The translations under genes were made by a program, and so were the position numbers. DNA of 64,000 nucleotides from Streptomyces sp. NBC_00690 (lineage in GTDB: Bacteria > Actinomycetota > Actinomycetes > Streptomycetales > Streptomycetaceae): the NCBI RefSeq assembly GCF_036226685.1, contig NZ_CP109009.1, forward strand, positions 7,095,501 through 7,159,500, given 5' to 3'. Positions 36,753 through 45,937 of the stretch are shown here, piece by piece. Positions within the stretch are counted from its first letter, which is position 1. Every line of letters begins with the position of its first letter. A model generated the notes under the pieces. That model was not told where the DNA came from. It saw nothing but the letters and a program-made list of their open reading frames with translations, and did not search any database.

Positions 36753-37613
36753 GTGAGCGAACCGCGGTCCGCCCCCACGGTGGGGCAGGTCGTACTCGGC
36801 AAGCGCTTGCAGGATCTGCGCGAGCGCGCCGGGCTGAGGCGCGAGGAAGCAGCCAAGGTCCTTCGGGTTGCCGCGGGCACGATTCGCCGCATGGAGACCG
36901 CCGAGGTCGCACTGAAGATCCCGTATGTGCAGCTACTTCTGGGCGCCTACGGAATCAGCGATCACGAGGCCCGCGGGTTCATCGAACTCGCCGAGGAAGC
37001 GAACAAGCCCGGCTGGTGGCAGCGCTTTCACGATGTGCTGCCCGGCTGGTTCAGCATGTACGTCAGCCTGGAGGGTGCGGCGAGCCTCATTCGGGCCTAC
37101 GAGCCGCACTTCGTGCCCGGTCTGCTCCAGACGGAGGAGTACGCCCGGGCGATCATGCTCAGCGGTGCCGTGGGTCAGACCGACCCCGACGACATAGAGC
37201 GTCATGTGGCACTGCGCATGGAACGCCAGGCCCTGCTGACCCAGCCCAATGCGCCGAGGCTGTGGGTGATCATGGATGAGACGGTCTTCCGTAGACCCGT
37301 GGGCAGTCCGGCGGTGATGAGGGGCCAGATCGATCGGATCCTCGAAGGCGCTGAACTGCCCCATGTGACGCTACAGATCGCACAGTTCTCCTCGGGGCAC
37401 CATCCCGGTACCTATGGGCCGTTCGTGCTGTTCCGCTTCGCCGTCCCTGAACTCCCCGACATGGTCTACAGCGAGTACCTGACGGGTGCGGTCTATCTCG
37501 ACGCGCGCCCCGAGGTCGCTTCCCACCTGGAGGTTTTGGACCGCATGGCGGCTCAGGCGGCGCCTGCACAACGCACGAAGGAGATCCTCCGGGGTCTCCG
37601 CAAGGAGCTATGA
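36753..37613 (+). CDS. WhiJ-type XRE regulator with DUF5753
   Basis: 286 aa from the GTG at 36753 (GGGGAGG 8 nt upstream). The helix-turn-helix lies at about residues 15-70 (L-R-R-E-E-A-A-K-V-L-R-V). The DUF5753 region follows, with P-G-W-F, Y-E-P-H-F-V-P-G-L-L-Q-T-E-E-Y-A-R-A and the typical V-V/T-L-Q-I-A-Q-F-S-S-G-H-H. In S. coelicolor, WhiJ-like proteins repress developmental genes and are antagonised by their partner DUF397 protein. The DUF397 gene follows directly, and an HATPase gene is divergent, completing the standard trio. Confidence 0.93.
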   Translation: MSEPRSAPTVGQVVLGKRLQDLRERAGLRREEAAKVLRVAAGTIRRMETAEVALKIPYVQLLLGAYGISDHEARGFIELAEEANKPGWWQRFHDVLPGWFSMYVSLEGAASLIRAYEPHFVPGLLQTEEYARAIMLSGAVGQTDPDDIERHVALRMERQALLTQPNAPRLWVIMDETVFRRPVGSPAVMRGQIDRILEGAELPHVTLQIAQFSSGHHPGTYGPFVLFRFAVPELPDMVYSEYLTGAVYLDARPEVASHLEVLDRMAAQAAPAQRTKEILRGLRKEL

Positions 37614-37850
37614 ATGGACCACATATACAACGGCATGCCGGCCACCGAGTTGGGTGAGGTGGGCTGGCACAAGCCGTGGAGCGGTGGTAACGGCGGCAAT
37701 TGCTTCGAGACCATGAAGCTCGCCGACGGTCGGGTGGCGGTGCGCCAGTCCGCCGACCCCGGCGGGCCCGCCCTGATCTACACGCCGAGCGAGATCGCCG
37801 CGTTCATTCAGGGAGCCAAGGCCGGACAGGCCGACTTCCTGCTCACCTGA
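37614..37850 (+). CDS. DUF397 protein
   Basis: A 78-aa protein starting immediately after the XRE stop, with AAGGAG upstream. It shows the DUF397 pattern: W-H-K-P-W-S-G-G-N-G-G-N-C-F-E, V-R-Q-S-A-D-P-G-G-P-A-L-I-Y and a final E-I-A-A-F-I-Q-G-A-K. These small proteins are dedicated partners of neighbouring WhiJ-type regulators. Confidence 0.94.
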   Translation: MDHIYNGMPATELGEVGWHKPWSGGNGGNCFETMKLADGRVAVRQSADPGGPALIYTPSEIAAFIQGAKAGQADFLLT

Positions 37851-38055
37851 CCGTTCGACCGCTGGGGCATGGTCTCCGATCCTTGCCGCGCCCGTTGTCG
37901 CGCCTTTGGCCTCTGTGCATGCATGAGGGACCGGGCACCCCTGAAGGGCCGGCACGTTCGAAGCACGGGCACCGGCGTGCGGGCACCATGACCGCACGCC
38001 GTCACCTACAGTACACGCGCTACCACCCGACGCTCCGAACCCTGGGGGAGTCCGT

Positions 38056-38682
38056 ATGTCCGATGAGCAGACCGGAGCCGCGGCCGGGGGAGGGTTCGTC
38101 GAGTCCGGGGCATGGATTTCCGTTCCACGTTCAACCAGTGCGGTTGCGCAGGCGTTGGTCCTCGTCGATGCCCAGCGGGGATTCCTCTGCGGTGAACAGG
38201 CCGTGCCCGATGCCGATCGACTCATCGACCGATGGACCCTCCTGCTCGACCGCGCCCGCGCCGCAGGCGCGCTGGTCGTTCATCTGCGCAATGACGGCGA
38301 GCCGGGTGCGGTCGACGAGCCGGGCTCTCCGGGTTGGCATCTCCAGCTACCGGTGGTCGAGTCCGACGACGAGCACGTCGTGTCCAAGGCGGACGACGAC
38401 GGGTTCACGGAGACGGACCTCGGTGCACTCCTCGACCGCAGGGGGGTACAGAGCGTTGTGATCGGCGGTGTGCTGTCCGAGATGTGTGTCAGCGCGACCG
38501 CCCGCGGTGCGCTGGAGCGCGGGCTGGAAGTCGTCCTGCCCCATGACGCCCATGCCAGCTACGGGCTCGACGACATTCCCGCGTCGGTCGTTTCCCGAGT
38601 GGCCGAACACGCACTGGGTTCGGATCCCGTGTTCGTCCCGTCGTCCGAGGCCGTACGGTTCACCTCGGCCCCTGCCGAATGA
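38056..38682 (+). CDS. Isochorismatase-family cysteine hydrolase
   Basis: A 208-aa protein with GGGGGAG upstream. The catalytic triad of the cysteine-hydrolase fold is visible: D38 in L-V-D-A-Q-R-G-F, K111 in V-S-K-A-D-D-D-G-F and C144 in L-S-E-M-C-V-S-A-T-A-R. Members include nicotinamidases and N-carbamoyl or isochorismate hydrolases. The nicotinamidase metal-binding residues are not obvious, so the substrate is open. The N-terminal 30 residues are a low-complexity extension. No operon partner. Confidence 0.92.
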   Translation: MSDEQTGAAAGGGFVESGAWISVPRSTSAVAQALVLVDAQRGFLCGEQAVPDADRLIDRWTLLLDRARAAGALVVHLRNDGEPGAVDEPGSPGWHLQLPVVESDDEHVVSKADDDGFTETDLGALLDRRGVQSVVIGGVLSEMCVSATARGALERGLEVVLPHDAHASYGLDDIPASVVSRVAEHALGSDPVFVPSSEAVRFTSAPAE

Positions 38683-38782
38683 CCGGCTGAGCGGGCAGGT
38701 CTCACAGCGGCGCCACCCCGGCTCGAACCGGAGCCCGGAGCCCTGCGCCACGGTCGCCGATCCAGCGCGGGAGAATGGACCC

Positions 38783-39217
38783 ATGGCCCGACGCAACTCC
38801 CGCCACCAAGGCGACACGGCTCCCGCTCTGACCACAGCCTCCCCCTGCCCCTGCGGGCTGCCCGCCGCGTACGGGCAGTGCTGCGGGCGCTTCCACACGG
38901 GGGAGGCCGCCGCACCCACCGCCGAACTCCTGATGCGCTCGCGCTACGCGGCCTTCGTCGCTCGGGACATGGCCTATCTCCTGCGCACCTGGCACCCCAC
39001 CACCCGACCCGTGCAACTGGAACTCGACCCCGCTATGCGGTGGACGGGGTTGGAGATCCTGGAGGTCATCGACGGCAGCCCGTTCCACTCCATCGGTTCG
39101 GTCACCTTCCGGGCCCGCTACCGACACCACGGCAATCGCGGTGCGCTGCACGAACGCAGCAGGTTCGAGCGCGCGGGCGGCGCCTGGACCTATGTGGACG
39201 GCACCTTCATCGAGTGA
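38783..39217 (+). CDS. YchJ/UPF0225 family protein
   Basis: 144 aa from the ATG at 38783 (GGGAG upstream). The N-terminal SEC-C-like zinc motif C-P-C-G...Q-C-C-G-R-F-H is followed by the YchJ domain with L-M-R-S-R-Y-A-A-F and Y-L-L-R-T-W-H-P-T-T-R-P. Biochemical function is unknown. Its 3' end overlaps the MFS gene's 3' end by 11 bp (convergent). Confidence 0.92.
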   Translation: MARRNSRHQGDTAPALTTASPCPCGLPAAYGQCCGRFHTGEAAAPTAELLMRSRYAAFVARDMAYLLRTWHPTTRPVQLELDPAMRWTGLEILEVIDGSPFHSIGSVTFRARYRHHGNRGALHERSRFERAGGAWTYVDGTFIE

Positions 39218-41276
39218 GCGCGGTCTTCTCCGCCGACCGGGGCAGCCCCTCCGCCAGGTCCTCCACCAGCAGTCGCTTGGCGATCGCATCGACCGCCGCC
39301 CGTAGTCCAGGCCCGGCCGGGCGCCCGATGTCCCGCTCCAGCTGATCTCCCAACCACCCCTGCCACGCCCGGGTGATCACCGCGGCTTCCCGCTCCCCGT
39401 CCCTGGTGAGGCTGTAGTAGTCGCCCTGGCGCGAGACGAACCCCTCGGTGACCATCCGATCGAAGACCGGGGCCAGCACTTCGGGAGGCAACCGGTGCCG
39501 TGCCGCGATCAGAGCCGTACTCGCATGACCCACCAGCCGGGTCATCATCTCGACCTGCATCACCACCCAGGCACCCGCGATGTCCAGTCGGCTCGCAGAG
39601 CCCTCCACCAGGGTGCGCGCGGTGTCCGGCCCCGCCCGCGACACGATGGTGGCCACCGCGCCCTCCAGCAGCTTGGCCGAATCGCCCGAGGTCGGCGAAG
39701 AGAAACTGTCCCCCAGATCGATCGATGCCTCACGCGCCGTGTCCCGCAGCGGCACTTCCTTGAGGAAGAGGGCGATCAGCACCCCCAGGACCGCAACCGG
39801 AACCGTCCAGAGGAACACCGTGTGCAGCGCGTCCGCGTACGCCTGCACGATCGGCTCCTGCTGCTGTGGCGGCAGCTGCCGCACCCCCGCGGGGCTGCGT
39901 GCGAGTCGGGCGACCGTGGCCGCGTCCACCCCACCGGCGCCGATCGCCTCACGGATTCCCCGACTCAGATGCGGCACGAGCGAGTTGGTGTAGATCGTGC
40001 CGAACACCGCCGCGCCGAACGAACTCCCGAGCGTACGGAAGAAGGTGACTCCGGAGGTCGCCGTACCGAGGTCCGCGTACTCCACGGTGTTCTGGACCGC
40101 GATCGTGAGCACCTGCATCGACAGTCCGATTCCGCTGCCGAGGACGAACATGTACAGCGACTCCAGCCAGGTCGCCGTGCCCGGCTCCATCAAGGACAGG
40201 AGGTAGAGGCCGATGCCCATCACGAGGGAGCCGAAGATCGGAAAGAGTCGGTAGCGGCCGGTTCTGCTGACGACGATGCCGCTGAACACCGAGGCGATCA
40301 ACAGCCCCGCCACCATGGGCAGGGTGCGCACCCCCGACATCGTCGCCGAGTCTCCGTCCACGTACTGGAGATAGGTCGGCAGGAATGTCATCGCGCCGAG
40401 CATGGCGAAGCCCACGATGAAGCTCAGTACGGAACACACGGTGAAGACGGGGTTGCGAAAGAGCCGCATCGGCAGCATCGGCTCGGCGGCCCGTTGTTCC
40501 ACCAGGCAGAAGAGTCCGAGCGCCAGGGTGCCGCCGACGAACAGGCCGATGATGACCGATGAGCTCCAGCCGTACTCGTTGCCGCCCCAACTGGTGCCCA
40601 GGATCAGGGCGCTGGCGCCGATGGCGACCAGGGCGATTCCGAGGTAGTCGATGATCGGGCGGCTCGCGGAACGCACGGTGGGAATCGTCCGGGCCGCGGC
40701 GATGACGACGGCGATCGCCAGGGGCACATTGATGTAGAAGGCCCAACGCCAGCTCAACTGGTCGGTGAACCAGCCGCCGAGCAGCGGCCCGATCACCGTG
40801 GCGACGCCGAAGACGGCACCGATGGCGCCCTGGTACTTCCCGCGTTCCCGCAGCGGCACCACATCAGCGATCAGCGCCATGGAGGTGACCATCAGCCCGC
40901 CCGCACCGATGCCCTGCATGCCGCGCCACACGATGAGGAGGGTCATGTTGCCGGCGAGGCCGCAGAGGAACGAGCCGGTGATGAAGATGATCGCCGAGAC
41001 CTGGAAGATCAGCTTCCGACCGAAGAGGTCACCGAACTTGCCGACCAGTACGGTGGCCACCGTCTCCGCGAGCAGATAGGACGTGACCACCCAGGACATA
41101 TGGTCGCCGCCGCCCAGATCCGCCACGATCGTCGGCAAGGCGGTGCCCACGATCGTCTGGTCCAACGCTGCCAGCAACATCCCGAGCATGATCGTGCCGA
41201 AGACGATGTTGCGCTGTCGTACGTCGAGTACGGGCGGTGCCACGGCGGGTGCGGGGGCATCGGTGGTCTCGGTCAC
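39207..41276 (-). CDS. DHA2-type MFS exporter with C-terminal winged-helix-like extension
   Basis: 689 aa from the GTG at 41276 (poor ribosome site); the frame remains open upstream. Residues 20-510 hold about 14 hydrophobic helices with motif A-like G-K-F-G-D-L-F-G-R-K and the DHA2 signature L-D-Q-T-I-V-G-T-A-L-P-T-I. The last 175 residues are soluble and include F-V-S-R-Q-G-D-Y-Y-S-L-T-R-D-G-E-R, which resembles a MarR-type winged helix. Substrates of such EmrB/QacA pumps are drugs or metabolites. The tail may sense substrate or interact with DNA or a partner; that is inference. Confidence 0.9.
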   Translation of the reverse strand: MTETTDAPAPAVAPPVLDVRQRNIVFGTIMLGMLLAALDQTIVGTALPTIVADLGGGDHMSWVVTSYLLAETVATVLVGKFGDLFGRKLIFQVSAIIFITGSFLCGLAGNMTLLIVWRGMQGIGAGGLMVTSMALIADVVPLRERGKYQGAIGAVFGVATVIGPLLGGWFTDQLSWRWAFYINVPLAIAVVIAAARTIPTVRSASRPIIDYLGIALVAIGASALILGTSWGGNEYGWSSSVIIGLFVGGTLALGLFCLVEQRAAEPMLPMRLFRNPVFTVCSVLSFIVGFAMLGAMTFLPTYLQYVDGDSATMSGVRTLPMVAGLLIASVFSGIVVSRTGRYRLFPIFGSLVMGIGLYLLSLMEPGTATWLESLYMFVLGSGIGLSMQVLTIAVQNTVEYADLGTATSGVTFFRTLGSSFGAAVFGTIYTNSLVPHLSRGIREAIGAGGVDAATVARLARSPAGVRQLPPQQQEPIVQAYADALHTVFLWTVPVAVLGVLIALFLKEVPLRDTAREASIDLGDSFSSPTSGDSAKLLEGAVATIVSRAGPDTARTLVEGSASRLDIAGAWVVMQVEMMTRLVGHASTALIAARHRLPPEVLAPVFDRMVTEGFVSRQGDYYSLTRDGEREAAVITRAWQGWLGDQLERDIGRPAGPGLRAAVDAIAKRLLVEDLAEGLPRSAEKTALTR

Positions 41277-41404
41277 CCTCGCAGCTTCACACCGCCGCAG
41301 GTCAGCCGCATGCGGTGAGGTCCGCCCGGGGCAATGGGCAAGGGGCGGAGGTGTGGGCGGTGTGGTGCGGTTCGGTGCTGTCAGGGGCCGGTGATGACCG
41401 CGGG

Positions 41405-41665
41405 TCAGCCGTAGGCGCGGTTGGGGCGGATCATCAACAGGGGGTGATGGGCGGCGAGGATCTTGTTGGCGCGGGCCACCACCGACAGCAGATGTTCCCG
41501 GTCGGCACGGTCGTCGGGGCAGAGGGGACCGCGGAACCGGTGCACCTCGCGGGCGGCACTGTCCGCTTCGATCTCCGCTTCCAGCACATGGGCCGGCATG
41601 CAGGACCCGATCAAGGCGGCCACACGGTCGGGGATCGGTACGGGGATGAGGGGCGAGGGAGTCAC
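41405..41665 (-). CDS. Small protein of unknown function (86 aa)
   Basis: GTG start at 41665 with AAAGGAC upstream. The product has a central V-H-R-F-R-G-P-L-C-P-D-D segment and a helical C-terminal part with I-L-A-A-H-H-P. Codon use is normal. No family is recognised. It lies 128 bp upstream of the MFS gene on the same strand and may share its control. Confidence 0.55.
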   Translation of the reverse strand: MTPSPLIPVPIPDRVAALIGSCMPAHVLEAEIEADSAAREVHRFRGPLCPDDRADREHLLSVVARANKILAAHHPLLMIRPNRAYG

Positions 41666-42224
41666 GGTCCAGTCCTTTTGTCTGCTCGGGCGCCGGTGCT
41701 CCGGCAGGGCCCGCCCTCCGCACGTCACGGACGGAAGTCCGCACCGTCGGGAGGGATGTGTCGGTGGGGCAACCGCCATTGGCCGTCCCATGGGTTTCTG
41801 TTCACACCTCGGCGGGCTGACCGGCCTTCTGGCTCCGGCTTTCCACCCGCCGCACCGCGGACAGCAACCGGTCAGGGACGCGCAAGGCTCACAGGGGATG
41901 AGACAGCGGCCACCCCGCCCGCCGCGTCTCCGTCGACGTGGTTGCGATCGATGGTGTCGTACCACGGCACCCACCGCATGGCTCACCCGGCCTCTGCCTC
42001 CGGCAGCACCGACGGCATACCTTACGCGAACGGGGACCACTCACCCGAATCCATGACGCGCAATGTGCTCGGCAATTGGCGCCAAGTCGACTGTACGTAG
42101 GTGATGTTGATCCACTCGCCCCGAGCGTCGACCGTCCCGACGGGGGCGCAGGGGGCCGTACGGCGGCAGCACCACACCGCCGCGCGGGGCCACTTGGTGG
42201 AGGCTTCGACGGCGGTGACGCGCT
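41666..42224. other. Gene-free region before the ligase gene
   Basis: 559 bp. Open frames here are Arg/Pro/His-rich without ribosome sites and are rejected. A somewhat lower-GC patch at 42045-42115 could hold a promoter reading either way. Nothing else was seen. Confidence 0.35.
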
Positions 42225-43295
42225 CTAGCGGGCGGGTCCGGCTAGCACCTCGGCCAAGTCGTATCGCACCGGCTCCTCCAACTGCGCATAGGTGCAGTCC
42301 TCGGGAGTGCGGTCCGGGCGCCAGCGGCGGAACTGAGCCGTATGCCGGAATCGATCACCTTCCATGTGGTCGTACGCCACCTCCAACACCCGCTCGGGCC
42401 GTAGCGCGACCCATGAGAGGTCCTTCCGACCCGTCCATCGGCTCTGCGCCCCCGGCAGCCTCGCTCCCTCGTGGGCGCTCTCCCGTGCCCAGTCCGCCCA
42501 GGGATGTCCATCCACCGGATCCATCAGGAGGGGGGCCAACTCATCGATCAGTTCGGCGCGGCGCTTCATGGGGAACGCGGCGCAGACGCCGACGTGTTGG
42601 AGCGCACCGGTGTCGTCGTAGAGGCCGAGGAGGAGCGATCCGACGATCGGACCGCTCTTGTGGAGTCGGTATCCGGCCACGACAGTGTCGGCCGTCCGCT
42701 CGTGCTTGATCTTGAACATCAATCGGGCGTCCGGACGGTACGGCAGGTCGAGCGGTTTGGCGACCACGCCGTCGAGACCCGCTCCTTCGTATGTCTCGAA
42801 CCACCGCTGTGCGAGGTCCCGATCGGTAGTGGCCGGGGCGAGATGGGTCGGCGGTCGCGCCCCGGCCAGTGCCGTCTCCAGTTGGGCGCGCCGCTCCACC
42901 AGGGGGGTTTCCAGGAGGGAATCGTCACCGAGGGCCAGCAGGTCGAAGGCGATGAAGCTTGCCGGGTCGCGTTCGGAGAGCATCCGCACCCGGGACTCGG
43001 CGGGGTGGATGCGCTCCGAGAGTCGGTCGAAGTCCAGTCGGCCCTGGTGGGCGATCACGATCTCCCCGTCGATGACGCAGCGAGGGGGGAGGGCATCGAG
43101 GAGGGTGGCCACCAGCTCGGGGAAGTAGCGCGTGAGCGGCTTTCCCGTGCGGGACCCGATGACCACCTCGTCACCGTCCCGATGGACGATGGCCCGGAAA
43201 CCGTCCCATTTGGCCTCGTACTGCATTCCGGGCGGGATCTTCCGCACGGACTTGGCCAGCATGGGCTTGACGGGAGGCATGATCGGAAGATCCAT
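42225..43295 (-). CDS. ATP-dependent DNA ligase, LigD ligase-domain type
   Basis: 356 aa from the ATG at 43295; a second ATG at 43280 is possible. The adenylated lysine is K29 in Y-E-A-K-W-D-G-F-R. Other ligase motifs include D-G-E-I-V, F-D-L-L-A-L-G, E-G-A-G-L-D-G-V-V-A-K-P and the R-L-M-F-K-I-K-H-E-R-T-A-D motif V, followed by an OB-fold domain. In many actinobacteria the LigD ligase, polymerase and nuclease functions are separate genes for Ku-dependent end joining. The polymerase gene is divergent 52 bp away. Confidence 0.93.
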   Translation of the reverse strand: MDLPIMPPVKPMLAKSVRKIPPGMQYEAKWDGFRAIVHRDGDEVVIGSRTGKPLTRYFPELVATLLDALPPRCVIDGEIVIAHQGRLDFDRLSERIHPAESRVRMLSERDPASFIAFDLLALGDDSLLETPLVERRAQLETALAGARPPTHLAPATTDRDLAQRWFETYEGAGLDGVVAKPLDLPYRPDARLMFKIKHERTADTVVAGYRLHKSGPIVGSLLLGLYDDTGALQHVGVCAAFPMKRRAELIDELAPLLMDPVDGHPWADWARESAHEGARLPGAQSRWTGRKDLSWVALRPERVLEVAYDHMEGDRFRHTAQFRRWRPDRTPEDCTYAQLEEPVRYDLAEVLAGPAR

Positions 43296-43347
43296 GGACC
43301 GATTGTCCGGTATGCGAGTGATGTCGGCTCGCCCTACGCTGACCCAC

Positions 43348-44361
43348 ATGGCTGGAGCGGTGGAATTGGAAGTCGGAGAGCGGACCGTGCGCGTCTCCAA
43401 CCCGGACAAAATCTATTTTCCAGGACCCGGCTACACCAAGCTCGACATGGTCCGCTACTACCTCGCCGTCGGTGGTGGCATCACCCGTGCCCTGCGCGAC
43501 CGTCCCACGACCTTGGAGCGCTACCCCGACGGAGTGAACGGGGAATCGTTCTTTCAAAAGCGTGCCCCCAAGTACCTCCCGACCTGGATCCCCACCGCGC
43601 ACATCACCTTCCCGAGCGGAAGGTCGGCCGACGAGATGTGCCCCACGGAGCCCGCGGCGGTCATCTGGGCGGCCAATCTGGGCGCGGTCACGTTCCATCC
43701 GTGGCCTGTGCGCCGTATGGACACCGACCACCCCGATGAATTGCGCATCGATCTCGATCCCCAGCCCGGAACCGACTACGCGGATGCGGTACGGGCGGCG
43801 CATGAGCTGCGGGCAGTTCTGGAGGATGTGGGTCTACGCGGATGGCCCAAGACATCCGGAGGCCGCGGCCTCCATGTCTTTGTACCGATCGAACCCCGAT
43901 GGACCTTCACCCAGGTCAGAAGGGCGGCGATCGCCTGCGGGCGCCAGTTGGAGGGCCGGATGCCCGACCGCGTGACGATCAAATGGTGGAAGGAAGAGCG
44001 CGGCGAGCGCATCTTCGTCGACTACAACCAGACCGCCCGCGACCGCACGATCGCCTCTGCCTACTCCGTGCGCCCTCAACCCCATGCACCCGTCTCCGCG
44101 CCACTGCGCTGGGAGGAGATCGACGACGCGGTCCCCCAGGACTTCGACATCATGACCATGCCCACACGCTATGCCGAGCTCGGTGACGTTCACGCGGACA
44201 TGGACGACCAGCGCTTTAGTCTGGAGCCGCTCCTTGAGGTGGCCCGCCGTGACGAGGCGGACCACGGACTCGGTGACCTTCCGTATCCGCCGGAATACCC
44301 GAAGATGCCCGGTGAACCGAAACGGGTGCAACCCAGCCGGGCCCGCGACACATCCGACTGA
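43348..44361 (+). CDS. LigD-type polymerase (prim-pol) protein
   Basis: 337 aa from the ATG at 43348. The prim-pol catalytic aspartates are visible in L-R-I-D-L-D-P (D135, D137), with K-T-S-G-G-R-G-L-H-V-F and the F-F-Q-K-R-A-P nucleotide/5'-phosphate region. It fills gaps with ribo- or deoxynucleotides during non-homologous end joining. It is divergent from the ligase gene, sharing a 52-bp promoter region. No Ku gene is present in the window. Confidence 0.93.
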   Translation: MAGAVELEVGERTVRVSNPDKIYFPGPGYTKLDMVRYYLAVGGGITRALRDRPTTLERYPDGVNGESFFQKRAPKYLPTWIPTAHITFPSGRSADEMCPTEPAAVIWAANLGAVTFHPWPVRRMDTDHPDELRIDLDPQPGTDYADAVRAAHELRAVLEDVGLRGWPKTSGGRGLHVFVPIEPRWTFTQVRRAAIACGRQLEGRMPDRVTIKWWKEERGERIFVDYNQTARDRTIASAYSVRPQPHAPVSAPLRWEEIDDAVPQDFDIMTMPTRYAELGDVHADMDDQRFSLEPLLEVARRDEADHGLGDLPYPPEYPKMPGEPKRVQPSRARDTSD

Positions 44362-44602
44362 GGGCCGCCCCGCTCCCTTGTCGTTCGGGCCGGAGGCCGC
44401 GGTTGCCGGAGCCAAGATTGGCGGCCCCGACCCCGGTGGGGCAGTGCCAGGAACGAGGCCCAGCCCGGCCGGAGCCGGGTGGTCCCGGCCCCGTCGAAGC
44501 GAGGTCCACAGTGCCTACGGATGCGGGACCGGGCCATTCGGAGCAGACTCGAAGAGGGGACCGCGGGGGGTGTCCGCACGATCATTCAAGAGGAGCACAC
44601 CC

Positions 44603-45403
44603 ATGCTCACCACCGGTTTCGTCACAGGCTCCCCGAACTGGCTCGACCTTGGAACCCCTGACATCGAAGCGGCGAAGACCTTCTACGGGAGGCTCTTTGG
44701 CTGGACCTTCGCCTCGGCCGGACCCGAGGCGGGCGGCTACGGAATGTTCCAGTTGGGCGGCAAGACCGCGGCCGGCGGGATGATGGTCCCCCCGGAGCAG
44801 GGGCCGCCCGCCTGGAACGTCTACTTCCAGTCCCCGGACGCCGACGCCACCGCCGAAGCCGTTCGGCAGGGCGGCGGCACGGTGGCGGCCGAACCGATGG
44901 ACGTGTTCGACCTGGGGCGCATGGCCGTCTTCGCGGACCCCGGTGGCGTCCCCTTCTCGATCTGGCAGCCAGGGAAGAACAAGGGCCTGGACCTCGTCGA
45001 CAGTGTGGGCAGTCTGTGCTGGCTGGAGCTGTACGCAAAGGACCAGGACGCATCCCTCGCCTTCTACCAGGGCGTGTTCGGATGGGGTTCGTCGACCATG
45101 CCCTTCCCCGACGGCTCCGCCTCATATGTGATGCCCTATCCGGCAGGCACCGATCCGGATGCGATGTTCGCCGGCATCGTCCCGTTGGCCACCGACCCCA
45201 CGGAGGTGGACGGCGCTTACTGGCTGCCCTACTTCCAGGTCGAGAACTGCGACGCAACCGTTGGGCAGGCCCACCAGTCGGGCGGTACCGTTCGCATGGC
45301 CCCGGTGGACATGGAAGGCGTCGGCCGCTTCGCCAAGCTCAGCGATCCCTTCGGGGCGAAGTTCGCCGTGATGCAGCCGGAACAGTCCACATCGTCGGCC
45401 TAG
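44603..45403 (+). CDS. VOC-family protein with two glyoxalase-like domains
   Basis: 266 aa from the ATG at 44603 (AGAGGAG upstream). Two tandem VOC modules are present (about residues 8-120 and 135-258), each with the A-A/S-x-x-F-Y-x-x-x-F-G-W pattern. The second has W-L-E-L-Y-A-K-D and ends F-G-A-K-F-A-V-M-Q. Related Streptomyces proteins are annotated as hydroxylases or glyoxalases, but metal ligands are not certain here and the reaction is unknown. Confidence 0.9.
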   Translation: MLTTGFVTGSPNWLDLGTPDIEAAKTFYGRLFGWTFASAGPEAGGYGMFQLGGKTAAGGMMVPPEQGPPAWNVYFQSPDADATAEAVRQGGGTVAAEPMDVFDLGRMAVFADPGGVPFSIWQPGKNKGLDLVDSVGSLCWLELYAKDQDASLAFYQGVFGWGSSTMPFPDGSASYVMPYPAGTDPDAMFAGIVPLATDPTEVDGAYWLPYFQVENCDATVGQAHQSGGTVRMAPVDMEGVGRFAKLSDPFGAKFAVMQPEQSTSSA

Positions 45404-45481
45404 GCCAGAAGTGTCTCCCCGCTGCCCTCCGTTGATTGCTCGTTGATCGGTTGTTTATCGCACTGGGGAAACGTGGCCCCC

Positions 45482-45742
45482 ATGCCGACGCCGATCAACA
45501 CCCTCACCGACGACGCCCTCTCGTGGCAGGAGAGCGCACTGTGCGCACAGACGGGCCCCGACTTCTTCTTTCCCGCCCCCGGCTCATCGACCCGGGAAGC
45601 CAAACAACTGTGCCGAGCGTGTTCGGGAAGGTTGGAATGCCTGGAGTACGCACTCACCCACGATGAGAAGTTCGGTGTGTGGGGCGGGCTGTCGGAGAAG
45701 GAACGGCACCGGCTGAAGCAGGGCCGGAGCAGTCAGGGCTAG
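45482..45742 (+). CDS. WhiB-family iron-sulfur regulator
   Basis: 86 aa from the ATG at 45482; a GTG at 45473 or ATG at 45443 would extend it. The four cluster-binding cysteines are C21, C44, C47 and C53 in the usual C-x22-C-x2-C-x5-C spacing, and the turn G-V-W-G-G (65-69) precedes a basic tail. Wbl proteins carry a [4Fe-4S] cluster and act with the principal sigma factor to regulate development or stress genes. It is monocistronic. An IS element is inserted about 185 bp downstream. Confidence 0.95.
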   Translation: MPTPINTLTDDALSWQESALCAQTGPDFFFPAPGSSTREAKQLCRACSGRLECLEYALTHDEKFGVWGGLSEKERHRLKQGRSSQG

Positions 45743-45937
45743 GTTGTCTCTTCGAGCCGTATGACGCTGCCCACGGGGGAACGGGGGCAGCCGGGGTGGG
45801 TGGTGCCGAGCGCACCGCCCACCCCGCTGGCAGTTCCGGGCCTGCCGCTGGGCACGTCCGTAGGAGATCTTCCGCGCTCGTCCGTCCGGTGGCCGCGAGG
45901 CGGCGTCTGCCGCTCGGACACGGTCTAAGAAGACATC

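Noticed and set aside
41100..42100. Several plus-strand open frames antisense to and beyond the MFS gene
   Set aside because: His/Arg/Pro-rich composition and antisense overlap; no initiation signal.
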